From contig NZ_JAQQTE010000004.1 in the NCBI RefSeq assembly GCF_028561565.1, positions 62,001-126,000 of the forward strand: a stretch of DNA of 64,000 nucleotides, read 5' to 3'. Numbering within the stretch: position 1 is the first letter of the stretch; every line of letters starts with the position of its first letter. Of the stretch, positions 25,567 to 36,561 are shown one piece after another. A model generated the notes under the pieces. It ran no database searches, was not told the origin of the DNA, and was given only the letters and a program-made list of their open reading frames with translations. The stretch is from Gilvibacter sediminis (lineage in GTDB: Bacteria > Bacteroidota > Bacteroidia > Flavobacteriales > Flavobacteriaceae). The position numbers and the translations under genes were made by a program.

Positions 25567-26835
25567 TTATTGCTGATTGTTTTTACGCGCTTGCTTTTTC
25601 TTTTCTCTTTGGATTCGTTCAAAGGCCACCGTGTTGGCGTTGCGCGCTTTTTCTGCCTGCAACTTTGGGTTCCCGTTAAAGTTCTCCGAATGATTGTACC
25701 CGATACGATACCAAGGGATAACCCCTTCATAAGTGATCTCAATACCGTAGATAACGCCACCCATGATCATTTTCTCCCATTTGCGGTCCAATACGGTCTC
25801 GGCCTGAATTTCTGAAGCCTTGAGGGTTACCGGCTTGAAGTTGGTTACCTCAAAAATGAGTTCATCAGTAGGTCGCAGGTCGGTTCTAAAATAGCCGTCC
25901 GCATCTGTATATACTGCGGCCTGTGTTCCAGCGATAGCTACTTTTTCAAAAGGAATAGCTATACCCTCCGCGTCCATTAGAATGCTTTCTACTTTGATGA
26001 TCTTTGCAGCAGGAGTGACATATATACTGTCTTTGGCTATTGGGGCTACGAGATCAACATCAGTGGCGGTTTCATTCAATCCACATACTGCCGCTTTGTT
26101 TTCTAGAACTTCTTTCACGGTATTCGTGGTGGTTGTCTCCGTTTCAGTAACAGTCACAGTAAATCCACTAACAGCACGGGCCTCTTTTTTAACCACTTGA
26201 GCTACAACAACTACTTCTGGTAAATGCTCTGGGCTGTATTGCAGGGCAAAGCTGTAAACATCTTGATGTTCGTGGACCTGAATTTCTTCTGTGAGGTAGA
26301 GGTAAGAGCTAAAACGCAAAGTATGTCCTACCTGAGCCTTTAAGCGATAAGTTCCTTTGTTATCTGTTTGGATCTGATCGTTGGTTTCTAAAATGGTGAC
26401 CCTAACTCCAGGCATAGGATTTCCTGCGGTATCCGTAACTACGCCTTTAATGTCTTTGTAGATCTGCTGTTTTTGACTGCCGATGTTTAGCGATACGTAG
26501 CTGGGGTTATTCTGTGTTGAGCTTTGCTGCTGACTGTAGGCTGATCCTGCCGCCAGCATGGCCAAGGGCAAGATAAAAGATGCGGCTAGCGGAGGCAGAA
26601 CGGAATTTCTGCGTGCAGAGAGATCAATGGGTCTGTTGAGCTGGTCAGGTCTAAAGCGGCCACAGATATTGTCGTGCTCTTTAAAATAGGAAGCGATGAA
26701 TTTATCGGTGCGAGCCGTAAAGTCTACCACAGTTTTCGCACAGCTCTCGCAATGCTTGCCCAGTCCATCAGGAGACATTTGGTTCCAGTCTTCGTTACAA
26801 GGCTCGGGAATCTGAATAGTAATCTTCTTGGCCAT
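25567..26835 (-). CDS. Cys4-TM-CarboxypepD_reg membrane protein, paralogue 2
   Basis: The 422-aa protein is organised like its downstream paralogue: IPEPCNEDWNQM, HCESCAKTVVDF and ICGRF with cysteines at the identical positions 13, 29, 32 and 58, a hydrophobic segment (about 79-100), and a first CarboxypepD_reg-like domain nearly identical in key motifs (IKGVVTDTAGNPMPGVRV). The middle (about 215-270) is diverged and Thr/Glu-rich; a second beta-sandwich follows, then a basic tail (REKKKQARKNNQQ). It is probably the first gene of a two-gene unit. Function unknown; the duplication and strict Cys conservation argue for a maintained role. Confidence 0.7.
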   Translation of the reverse strand: MAKKITIQIPEPCNEDWNQMSPDGLGKHCESCAKTVVDFTARTDKFIASYFKEHDNICGRFRPDQLNRPIDLSARRNSVLPPLAASFILPLAMLAAGSAYSQQQSSTQNNPSYVSLNIGSQKQQIYKDIKGVVTDTAGNPMPGVRVTILETNDQIQTDNKGTYRLKAQVGHTLRFSSYLYLTEEIQVHEHQDVYSFALQYSPEHLPEVVVVAQVVKKEARAVSGFTVTVTETETTTTNTVKEVLENKAAVCGLNETATDVDLVAPIAKDSIYVTPAAKIIKVESILMDAEGIAIPFEKVAIAGTQAAVYTDADGYFRTDLRPTDELIFEVTNFKPVTLKASEIQAETVLDRKWEKMIMGGVIYGIEITYEGVIPWYRIGYNHSENFNGNPKLQAEKARNANTVAFERIQREKKKQARKNNQQ

Positions 26836-26928
26836 AAGGTTGATTTAAGTGTTACTCAAATCACCTGCTTTTCCAAGAGATTTAAAAGATAGAACGAGGG
26901 AACGACCCTCCTGAATGAGGGAACAGGA

Positions 26929-27996
26929 CTATTGTACTTCCGCTATGGCAACTTTAAAGAGTTTTTCCCAACGCTTCCCAGTCAAATAGAGGATGTTCTC
27001 TTCCCCTTTATAGGCGATTCCGTTGAGTACATTCTCATCTTTGGCCTGCTCGTATTGGGTGACTTGCTCTTTTAGGGAACTGGTGTTGATCACCCCTTCA
27101 ACCACACCCGTTTCTGGGTTGATGATGGCAATAGCATCTCGCTGCCAAACATTGGCGTATATCTTTCCGTTGATGAACTCAAGCTCGTTGATATTGTCAA
27201 TCTTGGCACTGTGGGTGTAGACTTCGATATAGTCCTCTTCCATAAGCGTCTCGGGATTGAGAATCCAGATGCGGGAGCTTCCGTCGCTTTTATAGATCTT
27301 TTCACCATCATTACAAAGACCCCAACCTTGCAGACTGTTTCCATAATTGAAAAAGCCTTGCTTTTCCATGCTTTCGCGGTCATAGATCAATCCAATACCG
27401 CGTTGCCAAGTAAGTTGGTAGATATTATTGTCCTTTACGGTAAGACCTTCGCCAAACTGATTTCCAGGTAAGGCCACAGAGTTCCATACTTCTCCCGTTT
27501 GGTAATTCACCTTGCGCAAGGTGCTCTGGCCGTATTGCCCGGTACTTTCATAGAGGGTATCACCGACAAATTCAATTCCTTGCGTAAAGGCTTTTATATC
27601 GTGTGGATAGGTCTCTAGAATTTCATAAGTATAACCTTTGGGAGGATTAGCGGCCAAAACCGTAATGGATTTTTGGGCCACAAACCGATCTTCGCCACTA
27701 TAGACGCGCGCTAAAATTTTACGCACACCAACTTTTCCATCCTTAATGGTAATTGAAGCCTTGCCGTCCGTTGAAGAAGCAAAACGCACATCGTCCATGA
27801 AGTAAGCTACAGAATCTACTTGCTGCTGATTGGCATTGTATAGATCTACACTCATGCTGCCATCGGCTTTCATGGTTGCTTTGGCGTCTGAGAAGTTCAA
27901 ATTGAAACAGTGGGCTTCTTTTATGGTGGGTTCTGCGCAAGCCCCTAGCAATAAGGCGATTGAAATTGGCAGAAAGAGCGTCTTGAAAAAGTTCAT
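26929..27996 (-). CDS. glutaminyl-peptide cyclotransferase, bacterial beta-propeller type, lipoprotein
   Basis: The 355-aa product has a lipoprotein signal peptide with LGAC, an extra N-terminal beta-domain (about 25-115) and then a five-bladed propeller of the Glu_cyclase_2 (plant/bacterial QC) family: YPHDIKAFTQGIEF, YESTGQYGQSTLRK and EGLTVKDNNIYQLTW are typical. The enzyme cyclises N-terminal Gln to pyroglutamate on exported proteins, which is useful in Bacteroidetes because many secreted proteins begin with Gln after signal cleavage (several in this window do). It lies in the envelope, facing the periplasm. Confidence 0.9.
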   Translation of the reverse strand: MNFFKTLFLPISIALLLGACAEPTIKEAHCFNLNFSDAKATMKADGSMSVDLYNANQQQVDSVAYFMDDVRFASSTDGKASITIKDGKVGVRKILARVYSGEDRFVAQKSITVLAANPPKGYTYEILETYPHDIKAFTQGIEFVGDTLYESTGQYGQSTLRKVNYQTGEVWNSVALPGNQFGEGLTVKDNNIYQLTWQRGIGLIYDRESMEKQGFFNYGNSLQGWGLCNDGEKIYKSDGSSRIWILNPETLMEEDYIEVYTHSAKIDNINELEFINGKIYANVWQRDAIAIINPETGVVEGVINTSSLKEQVTQYEQAKDENVLNGIAYKGEENILYLTGKRWEKLFKVAIAEVQ

Positions 27997-28071
27997 TCCA
28001 AATTTTTTGGCAAGTTATTTAATTTAGGTCAAAATCAACAGAAACAGATTTTAAATTCACCTTAAAATTCG

Positions 28072-28101
28072 TTGCAAATATTAAGAATGAGCGTATCTTT
28101 G
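28072..28101 (+). promoter_or_regulatory. promoter of the SRP RNA gene
   Basis: TTG (28072-28074), 19-bp spacer, TAtcTTTG (28094-28101): a textbook Bacteroidetes promoter. The RNA is expected to start about 5 bp downstream, matching the base of the SRP stem at 28106. Confidence 0.85.
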
Positions 28102-28105
28102 CAGC

Positions 28106-28199
28106 GGCAAGTCCTACACAACCAGCTCCTGTTGAATCCCCCAGGGTGGGAACACAGCAAGGGTAGACGGTCGTAGCGGTGTGATGTAGGTAGCTTGCC
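28106..28199 (+). ncRNA. ffs: signal recognition particle RNA, small bacterial type (4.5S-like)
   Basis: A 94-nt RNA forms one long hairpin: GGCAAG(28106-) pairs with CTTGCC(-28199), CCTACA with TGTAGG inside it. The apical part holds CCCAGGGTGGGAACACAGCAAGGG, the conserved helix 8 with a GGAA tetraloop and the asymmetric internal loop (AGCA side) that binds Ffh. A T9 run follows directly. It has no Alu domain, as in other Gram-negative SRP RNAs. It binds Ffh to target membrane proteins to SecYEG. Confidence 0.95.
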
Positions 28200-28209
28200 A
28201 TTTTTTTTT
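28200..28209 (+). terminator. T tract ending the SRP RNA
   Basis: Nine T residues follow directly on the closing stem of the SRP RNA, so the RNA hairpin itself acts as the terminator stem. Confidence 0.75.
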
Positions 28210-28213
28210 GCCC

Positions 28214-28245
28214 TTTGGTCAAGGATTTTTCATTTGCTATTTTTG
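28214..28245 (+). promoter_or_regulatory. promoter of the SDR gene
   Basis: TTTG (28214-28217), 20-bp spacer, TAttTTTG (28238-28245), only 4 bp beyond the SRP T tract. Start of transcription near 28252, a few bases before ATG 28258. Confidence 0.7.
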
Positions 28246-28257
28246 ACCGCAACATCT

Positions 28258-29061
28258 ATGAGTAAGGTAGTTTTTATAACAGGAGCATCGTCAGGTATTG
28301 GTAGAGCCATTGGTGAGCTTTTGCACAGCAAAGGCATGGTGGTTTACGGAACCAGCAGAAACCCCTCCAAAGTAAAAGATTCTCCCTTTCCTTTAATTCC
28401 TTTAGATGTCAACAAACCCGAGACCATTGAGCAGGCGGTAAACTGGATCCTCGCAGAAAAAGGCCGCATTGACGTTTTGGTCAATAACGCGGGCGTTGGG
28501 ATCACAGGCCCAGTAGAGGAGACCCCAGATGATCAGATCCACCAAAATTTTGACACCAATTTCTACGGACCTATCCGTGTGATCAAGGCAGTATTACCCG
28601 CCATGCGAGAAGCAGGGCAGGGACGTGTGATCAACATTACCTCTATTGCCGGTTATATGGGCTTGCCGTACCGCGGGATTTATTCCGCCAGCAAAGCTGC
28701 TTTGGGAGTCGTTACGGAGACGCTGCGTATGGAGGCTCGTGAATTCGGTATTTCCTTTACTACGGTTGCTCCGGGTGATTTTGCTACCAATATTGCAGCC
28801 GGGCGCTATCACGCTCCTTTAAAAGAAGATTCGCCCTATTACAAGAACTATAAGGTATCTCTCGATCTAATGAATGAACACGTTGATGCCGGTGAGGATC
28901 CTATAGCTATGGCGAACTTCATCCACAAGCTCATCAACAAAAAGAAGGTAAAGGTGCATTACCGTGTTGGTGCGCCACTACAGCGCCTTTCCATAGTGCT
29001 TAAACGACTATTGCCAGACACCTGGTACGAATCTATGCTTAGAAAGCACTACAAGCTCTAG
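28258..29061 (+). CDS. short-chain dehydrogenase/reductase
   Basis: The 267-aa cytoplasmic protein is a classical SDR: FITGASSGIGRA (NAD(P)-binding glycine motif TGxxxGxG), VNNAGVG, INITSIAG with the catalytic Ser and YSASKAAL with the Tyr-xxx-Lys pair. Arg in GTSRNPSKV at the end of the second strand suggests a preference for NADPH. The substrate cannot be told. I chose ATG 28258; a longer frame starting at 28195 would run back into the SRP RNA and lies upstream of the promoter. Confidence 0.9.
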   Translation: MSKVVFITGASSGIGRAIGELLHSKGMVVYGTSRNPSKVKDSPFPLIPLDVNKPETIEQAVNWILAEKGRIDVLVNNAGVGITGPVEETPDDQIHQNFDTNFYGPIRVIKAVLPAMREAGQGRVINITSIAGYMGLPYRGIYSASKAALGVVTETLRMEAREFGISFTTVAPGDFATNIAAGRYHAPLKEDSPYYKNYKVSLDLMNEHVDAGEDPIAMANFIHKLINKKKVKVHYRVGAPLQRLSIVLKRLLPDTWYESMLRKHYKL

Positions 29062-29104
29062 CAGTTATTAACAGTTTTGGTCAATAATTTCTTGCTACTA
29101 TCCC

Positions 29105-29134
29105 TTTGCAGCGGGTAGAGGTTGTTTATTTTTG
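29105..29134 (+). promoter_or_regulatory. promoter of the transaldolase gene
   Basis: TTTG (29105-29108), 18-bp spacer, TAttTTTG (29127-29134). Expected start near 29140, giving a leader of roughly 20 nt to ATG 29163. This supports the ATG over an upstream in-frame start at 29106. Confidence 0.65.
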
Positions 29135-29162
29135 TACCCATAATCACTTCATCAGGAATTTT

Positions 29163-29816
29163 ATGAAATTTTTTATCGATACTGCCAACCTTGATCAGAT
29201 CCGTGAAGCCCAAGAATTGGGAATCCTTGACGGTGTTACTACGAACCCATCGCTAATGGCCAAAGAAGGCATTACCGGGGAGGCGAACATTCGTCAACAC
29301 TATGTAGATATTTGTAATATCGTAGACGGAGATGTATCCGCAGAAGTTATTTCTACCAACCATCAAGACATGATAGAAGAAGGGAAAGCGCTTGCTGCTT
29401 TGCACGAGCAGATCGTTGTTAAAGTTCCTATGATCAAAGACGGTGTTAAAGCCATCAAGTATTTTAGTGATAATGGTATTCGCACCAACTGTACTTTAGT
29501 ATTCTCTGCTGGGCAAGCCCTTCTAGCTGCGAAGGCTGGCGCTACTTATGTTTCTCCATTTATTGGACGTTTGGATGACATCTCTACAGACGGTCTAAAC
29601 TTGATCAACGAGATCCGATTGATCTATGATAACTACGCTTTTGAAACGCAAATTCTAGCCGCTTCTGTGCGTCATACCATGCACGTTATTGATTGCGCGA
29701 AGATTGGTGCTGATGTTATGACTGGGCCATTGAGTTCTATTGAAGGATTACTCAAGCATCCTTTGACAGACATTGGCTTGGACAAATTCCTTGCAGACTA
29801 TCGCAAAGGAAACTAA
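29163..29816 (+). CDS. tal: transaldolase, TalC/FSA short type
   Basis: The 217-aa TIM-barrel protein moves a dihydroxyacetone unit between sugar phosphates in the non-oxidative pentose phosphate pathway. [22 protein letters not shown] and VVKVPM (Schiff-base Lys about residue 87) are the family hallmarks. [25 protein letters not shown] resembles Bacillus-type TalC with Phe where fructose-6-phosphate aldolases have Tyr, so transaldolase activity is more likely than FSA activity. Automated pipelines often name this size class fsa. Cytoplasmic. Confidence 0.9.
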   Translation: MKFFIDTANLDQIREAQELGILDGVTTNPSLMAKEGITGEANIRQHYVDICNIVDGDVSAEVISTNHQDMIEEGKALAALHEQIVVKVPMIKDGVKAIKYFSDNGIRTNCTLVFSAGQALLAAKAGATYVSPFIGRLDDISTDGLNLINEIRLIYDNYAFETQILAASVRHTMHVIDCAKIGADVMTGPLSSIEGLLKHPLTDIGLDKFLADYRKGN

Positions 29817-29829
29817 GCAAGTAAAAATT

Positions 29830-31260
29830 CTATTGGAAGGGTGAACTATTGAGATAGCCCAACAACTGGACTTCAAAGTTGGAGCCAAAGATGTTGGTGT
29901 TGTTTTCAATGATCATACCACTAGCATCAATGATGATCGCCTTATTGGGTGAGTTGAGCACCAATTCACGCTCTGCTGTAGCAGCGTCGTTGAAGCGGTA
30001 TTCAGTCTTCTCATTAAAGGTGCGCATTGCCATGGTCTTTAACCATTTTTCATGGTTTTGATCCACGCTGATCCCGATGAAGTCAAACTCAGGATACTTG
30101 GCGCGCATCTCTGCCGCCTTTTTGTGAATGCGTTTGTTGTGAGAAGAAGATCCCGCAGACCAGAAAAATAGAACCGTAGGTCGGTTGATCAAACTGTGCA
30201 GGTCTTTAATAGTATTTTCTGTGGTAACCACCATTTGATTCGGTAAGGGGTTCCCTGGAATCATTTTGTCACAGGCAGATTGCAACAACTTCATTTCTCC
30301 GTGCTGTTTTTCACTGCTGTTCTTGTCAAGGAACAGCTGGAAGATCTCTCTACTGCTCTCTTGATCTTTAGAGTTGATCAAATAACGTCTGGTTGTGGCG
30401 TAGAGTAAATTGTTCTTTAACGAATCGTGGGTGATCACACTGTCAATAAGACGCAGTTTTGCTTTGGTGTGAACCGGTGAGGTTCGATCAAAACGCGCTC
30501 CATTCATATAAGTGGTATAACTCACATTATCTAGATAAGAAGAAATGTATCGGTAATACGGATAATAAGTGTACAAATGGGCATCACCGTAGTTCACCTG
30601 ATTGCGGAAGGCGTAGAAATCCGCTGGCAAGGAGTTCATATTCTCTAAGTGATTGCTGCCGTAATGCGCAAAAGGATACAATTCTTTCTTGGAATAGTAA
30701 TCAAAGTCGATACTCGCTTGAGCGACGGTATTGAATCCTGCAGAGGACTCATTTTTTTCTTTAAATCGATTCAAGACCTCAAGACGGATAGCACGCATGC
30801 TATCTAGAGAAGCGCTGAATTCCTCGGGAGATTTTTGATAGAAGCTCGGCATGAGTTTCTGCTCTTGTTCATTGTGCAAGAACATATCGATCAAATAATT
30901 GTTCTTTTCCGCTCCCTCACCCGAATAGGCTAAAGATTCGTCAAAGTCCAAGGTGTTTACTCGCAACATAATACTATCTCCCGGTTCAATGTAAACCAGT
31001 TGGTATTCCTTGTGAATAAAACTGTACAGGCCAGGTACTAGGCTATCAAAACGGTATTTGAAAAAGTTGTTCTTGTCTAGATAGATGGTATCTACCAAAC
31101 GAGAATTCTTGGTCAACAAGACATAGTCTGCTTTTGGGTTGATGATCTCGCCACCAAACCAAGTCCCAGCTTGCTCTTGAGTTTCCGTTTTACAGCCTGT
31201 TAAAAGTAAGGGGAGTAACAGGCCTAGGGGATACAAGTATTTTGAAAGAATATGCTCCAT
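29830..31260 (-). CDS. thioredoxin-fold lipoprotein lacking the CxxC motif
   Basis: The 476-aa product has a lipoprotein signal peptide with LTGC. Residues about 25-100 form a DUF4369-like beta domain (VDTIYLDKNNFFKYRFDSLVPGLY), then a long helical part (about 110-340) and a C-terminal TlpA/AhpC-like thioredoxin domain (about 345-470: RPTVLFFWSAGSSSHNKRIHK, DFIGISVDQNHEKW). The active-site position reads WSAGSSSH: both cysteines are absent. It is therefore probably not a redox enzyme but a scaffold or binding protein of the envelope. I chose ATG 31260 because a TAttTTTG box on this strand lies at 31281-31274. Confidence 0.8.
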   Translation of the reverse strand: MEHILSKYLYPLGLLLPLLLTGCKTETQEQAGTWFGGEIINPKADYVLLTKNSRLVDTIYLDKNNFFKYRFDSLVPGLYSFIHKEYQLVYIEPGDSIMLRVNTLDFDESLAYSGEGAEKNNYLIDMFLHNEQEQKLMPSFYQKSPEEFSASLDSMRAIRLEVLNRFKEKNESSAGFNTVAQASIDFDYYSKKELYPFAHYGSNHLENMNSLPADFYAFRNQVNYGDAHLYTYYPYYRYISSYLDNVSYTTYMNGARFDRTSPVHTKAKLRLIDSVITHDSLKNNLLYATTRRYLINSKDQESSREIFQLFLDKNSSEKQHGEMKLLQSACDKMIPGNPLPNQMVVTTENTIKDLHSLINRPTVLFFWSAGSSSHNKRIHKKAAEMRAKYPEFDFIGISVDQNHEKWLKTMAMRTFNEKTEYRFNDAATAERELVLNSPNKAIIIDASGMIIENNTNIFGSNFEVQLLGYLNSSPFQ

Positions 31261-31273
31261 AAACAAATCCATA

Positions 31274-31281
31274 CAAAAATA
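31274..31281 (-). promoter_or_regulatory. -7 promoter box of the CxxC-less lipoprotein gene
   Basis: TAttTTTG on the minus strand, exact consensus, 13 bp before ATG 31260. Upstream start candidates at 31272 and 31293 would lie at or before the box. Confidence 0.45.
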
Positions 31282-31324
31282 AGCCCCCGCCATAGAGTAC
31301 AGTGTTAAGCGCTCGTTAAAATAA

Positions 31325-33741
<2,417 letters not shown>

Positions 33742-33877
33742 CCGATCAAAATTTTTATAATTCTTAAAAACGAATCAATCAAAATTGTGTTGCACTTTAT
33801 AGAGTTCGCTAAAGGATTCTAATTAGGTGGGTAAGGTGGTAAATCCTTTTTAGCTTAGCTCATACCCAATTTTTACT

Positions 33878-33909
33878 CAAAGTTACACGCTAAATGGCTA
33901 CATTCCAAA
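33878..33909 (-). promoter_or_regulatory. promoter of the two-TM protein gene
   Basis: On the minus strand TTTG (33909-33906), 20-bp spacer, TAacTTTG (33885-33878): complete consensus. It lies just after the hisIE stop (33928). The rest of the 186-bp gap is the leader. Confidence 0.65.
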
Positions 33910-33927
33910 TGGCTGTATTGTTAATTT

Positions 33928-34521
33928 TTATTTTTTGGAACGTTGTTTAAGGATATCCTCAATATCCCCTAGAGAATGCCCTTTAACGTTCAACAAAATA
34001 AGTAGGTGATAGAGCAGATCTGCCGCTTCATTCTTAAAAAGTTCCGCATTATCATCCTTGGCCTCTATAACCAACTCCACAGCTTCTTCACCAACTTTTT
34101 GAGCTACTTTATTGATTCCACGCTGTACCAAAGCTCGGGTGTATGATTCCGCTTCATCACTGGCAATTTTTTTATCAATGGTGGCCTCTAACTGTCGTAA
34201 AAAGCCCAAAGCGCTATCGTTTGCAAAACAACTTTGCGTTCCCGTGTGGCAGGTAGGTCCTGCAGGCTCACAGAGGAATAATAAAGCGTCTTGATCACAG
34301 TCAATGAAATGTTCACGCAGTTCTAAATAATTTTCAGAGCTTTCTCCTTTGGTCCACAATCGCTGTTTGGAACGGCTGTAAAAGGTGATGCGCTTTTCAG
34401 CCAGTGTTTTTTCAAAGGCTTCTGCGTTCATATAGCCCACCATGAGGACTTGGCGTGTATTGTAATCTTGTATTACTGCAGGCAATAGCCCGTCTGCAGA
34501 TTTATTGAAATTTGGTGTCAT
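33928..34521 (-). CDS. hisIE: bifunctional phosphoribosyl-AMP cyclohydrolase / phosphoribosyl-ATP pyrophosphatase
   Basis: Steps 2 and 3 of histidine synthesis in one 197-aa chain. The HisI half (about 1-105) has RQVLMVGYMNAEAF, FYSRSKQRLWTKGE and the metal-binding D-x-D-x-D / CHTGTQSCF region; the HisE half (about 110-197) has the all-alpha NTP-pyrophosphohydrolase pattern KVGEEAVELVIEAK and NEAADLLYHLL. Last gene of the his operon; it overlaps hisF by 4 nt. Confidence 0.97.
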   Translation of the reverse strand: MTPNFNKSADGLLPAVIQDYNTRQVLMVGYMNAEAFEKTLAEKRITFYSRSKQRLWTKGESSENYLELREHFIDCDQDALLFLCEPAGPTCHTGTQSCFANDSALGFLRQLEATIDKKIASDEAESYTRALVQRGINKVAQKVGEEAVELVIEAKDDNAELFKNEAADLLYHLLILLNVKGHSLGDIEDILKQRSKK

Positions 34522-35270
34522 CGTATGGCGATGTTTTTTGTTTTTAAAGCTGATTTTAATTCGGGTACTGGGATCTCTCCGTAATGGAAGATACTCGCGG
34601 CTAGGCCAGCACTGGCAGTGGTTTGCTCAAAGAGTTCGGTAAAGTGATCTACCGTTCCGGCTCCGCCAGAGGCAATCACCGGAATTTGAACATTGCGCGC
34701 TACGGCCTCGGTGATGTCTAAGGCAAAGCCAGCTTTGGTGCCGTCGTTATTCATAGAGGTCAATAGGATTTCTCCGGCACCTAGAGCTTCCATTTTTTTA
34801 ACCCAATCTAAGGTTTTGATCCCAGTGGGCGTTCTTCCGCCACTGACAAATACGGTCCAATCCGGATCTTCATATTTGGTATCTACTGCCACAACCACGC
34901 ATTGCGAACCAAATTCTGCGGCCAATTCTTGAACCAATTCCGGGCGTTTCACCGCTGCTGAATTCACACTGACCTTATCGGCCCCAGCTCTAATGAGCGC
35001 TTTGGCCTGTTCTACTGAGGTGATCCCTCCACCTACAGTAAAGGGAATATTGATGTTCGCAGCGATCTCTTCTACCAATTGTATCAGCGTAGCCCGAGCT
35101 TCAATGGTCGCTGTAATGTCCAAGAATACCAGCTCATCAGCACCTTGAAGCGCGTACTGTCTGGCAAGCGCAACTGGATCTCCGGCATCTTGAATGTCAA
35201 CAAAATTGACACCTTTAACCGTGCGCCCGTTCTTAATATCTAAGCAGGGTATGATGCGTTTTTTTAGCAT
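34518..35270 (-). CDS. hisF: imidazole glycerol phosphate synthase, cyclase subunit
   Basis: TIM-barrel subunit that uses ammonia from HisH to make imidazole glycerol phosphate and AICAR. The 250-aa protein begins [20 protein letters not shown] and has the catalytic Asp residues in CLDIK and [11 protein letters not shown], with phosphate loops GGGITS and ASGGAG. It overlaps hisA by 7 nt and hisIE by 4 nt. Confidence 0.98.
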   Translation of the reverse strand: MLKKRIIPCLDIKNGRTVKGVNFVDIQDAGDPVALARQYALQGADELVFLDITATIEARATLIQLVEEIAANINIPFTVGGGITSVEQAKALIRAGADKVSVNSAAVKRPELVQELAAEFGSQCVVVAVDTKYEDPDWTVFVSGGRTPTGIKTLDWVKKMEALGAGEILLTSMNNDGTKAGFALDITEAVARNVQIPVIASGGAGTVDHFTELFEQTTASAGLAASIFHYGEIPVPELKSALKTKNIAIR

Positions 35271-35977
35271 AATTTCTCTAAGTCTTTTAAAGCGATGGTA
35301 CCTTCATAAATGGCTTTGCCAACTATGGCACCTTCACAGCCCATGGCTTGGAGTTGTTCTAATTCTGATAATGTAGTAACCCCACCACTGGCAATGAGCT
35401 TTATGCCCTCTAATTCTAAAAGTTCTTGGTACAGGTCAAAACTTGGACCTTGTAACATGCCGTCTTTGGCTATGTCTGTACAGATCACGTATTGCACACT
35501 TTTTTCTAAATATTGACCGATGAATTCCTTAACCTCTAAACCAGAAGCTTGCTGCCAGCCGTGTGTGGCGATCATCCGATCTTTGCAATCAGCTCCCAGT
35601 ATCAGGCGCTCGCTACCGTATAACTTAAGCCAACTGGCGAATAGTTCCGGAGCACTGACCGCAATACTGCCACCAGTGACCTGTTGGGCTCCGCTTTCAA
35701 AGGCAATGCGAATGTCTTCATCAGATTTAACCCCTCCTCCAAAATCAATTTTCAAGGATGTTTTGGTCGCGATGCGTTCCAGTACCTTGTGATTTACAAT
35801 CCGCTTGCTCTTGGCGCCGTCAAGATCCACCAAGTGCAAATATTCAATGCCGTGCGCTTCAAACTCCTTGGCAACTTCCAAAGGATCTTCATTGTAGACG
35901 GTCTTTTGGTTGTAATCTCCTTGGGTTAAACGCACGCACTTACCTTCAATAAGGTCTATGGCTGGTATTATTCTCAT
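35264..35977 (-). CDS. hisA: ProFAR isomerase
   Basis: Isomerises the 5-ProFAR intermediate to PRFAR by an Amadori rearrangement. The 237-aa TIM barrel starts [17 protein letters not shown] with the catalytic Asp8, has DFGGGVKS and the second catalytic Asp in [15 protein letters not shown], and ends with ASGGVTT and [11 protein letters not shown]. Related to HisF next door by ancient duplication. It overlaps hisH by 4 nt. Confidence 0.98.
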   Translation of the reverse strand: MRIIPAIDLIEGKCVRLTQGDYNQKTVYNEDPLEVAKEFEAHGIEYLHLVDLDGAKSKRIVNHKVLERIATKTSLKIDFGGGVKSDEDIRIAFESGAQQVTGGSIAVSAPELFASWLKLYGSERLILGADCKDRMIATHGWQQASGLEVKEFIGQYLEKSVQYVICTDIAKDGMLQGPSFDLYQELLELEGIKLIASGGVTTLSELEQLQAMGCEGAIVGKAIYEGTIALKDLEKLC

Positions 35978-36561
35978 TCGGATGGTAATTTTAAAAAGTT
36001 GGCCAAGATCTGTTCTCCCACATCTGCTGATTTTTCCGGGTGAAACTGCGTGGCATAAAAATTTCCTTTAGATAAGGCCGCTGAAAAGGGCAGGATGTAG
36101 TCGCAGGCTGCAATAGTATCAGGACCTTTTTCAGCATAGAAGCTATGGACAAAATAAACATCACTATTGGCCTGAACTCCTTTAAATAGGGGGCTTTTTA
36201 GTTCGGTGAGTTCGTTCCAACCCATATGCGGTACCTTTTCTTCGGGAGGAAAGCGTTTTACAGCCTCTGGGAATATTCCAAGACATTCGGTATTTCCTTC
36301 TTCAGATCGAGCACAAAAGAGCTGCAATCCTAAACAGATTCCCAAAGTGGGTTTGGTTCGCTTTTTGATCACCTGGTCCAAACCGCGATCTCGCAAATAG
36401 GCCATGGCAGAAGAAGCTTCACCCACACCGGGTAAGATAAGTTTATCAGCCTTACTTAAGACCTCTGGATCATCACTGATCACACAGTCAGCTCCTATGC
36501 GTTTTAAGGCATTTTCTACGGAGCGAATATTACCCGCGTTGTATTTTACTATTGCGATCAT
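35974..36561 (-). CDS. hisH: imidazole glycerol phosphate synthase, glutamine amidotransferase subunit
   Basis: Class I glutaminase that feeds ammonia to HisF. The 195-aa protein has [11 protein letters not shown], the nucleophile motif GICLGLQLF with its Cys, and HPEKS near the C-terminus with the His-Glu pair. It overlaps both neighbours (hisA, hisB) by 4 nt. Confidence 0.97.
   Translation of the reverse strand: MIAIVKYNAGNIRSVENALKRIGADCVISDDPEVLSKADKLILPGVGEASSAMAYLRDRGLDQVIKKRTKPTLGICLGLQLFCARSEEGNTECLGIFPEAVKRFPPEEKVPHMGWNELTELKSPLFKGVQANSDVYFVHSFYAEKGPDTIAACDYILPFSAALSKGNFYATQFHPEKSADVGEQILANFLKLPSE

Noticed and set aside
26896-26924. Direct repeat GAGGGAAC and short GAGGG/CCCTC hairpin
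   Set aside because: Two copies of 8 bp and a 5-bp stem may be chance; no clear role as terminator or operator.
31261-31293. Upstream starts for the CxxC-less lipoprotein
   Set aside because: A -7 promoter box lies at 31274-31281, so longer versions could not be translated from that transcript.
33811-33849. Hairpin AAAGGATT/AATCCTTT as terminator of the ABC-F gene or of the his operon
   Set aside because: The loop is over 20 nt, the stem is weak, it is 800 bp from the ABC-F stop, and on the minus strand no T tract follows.
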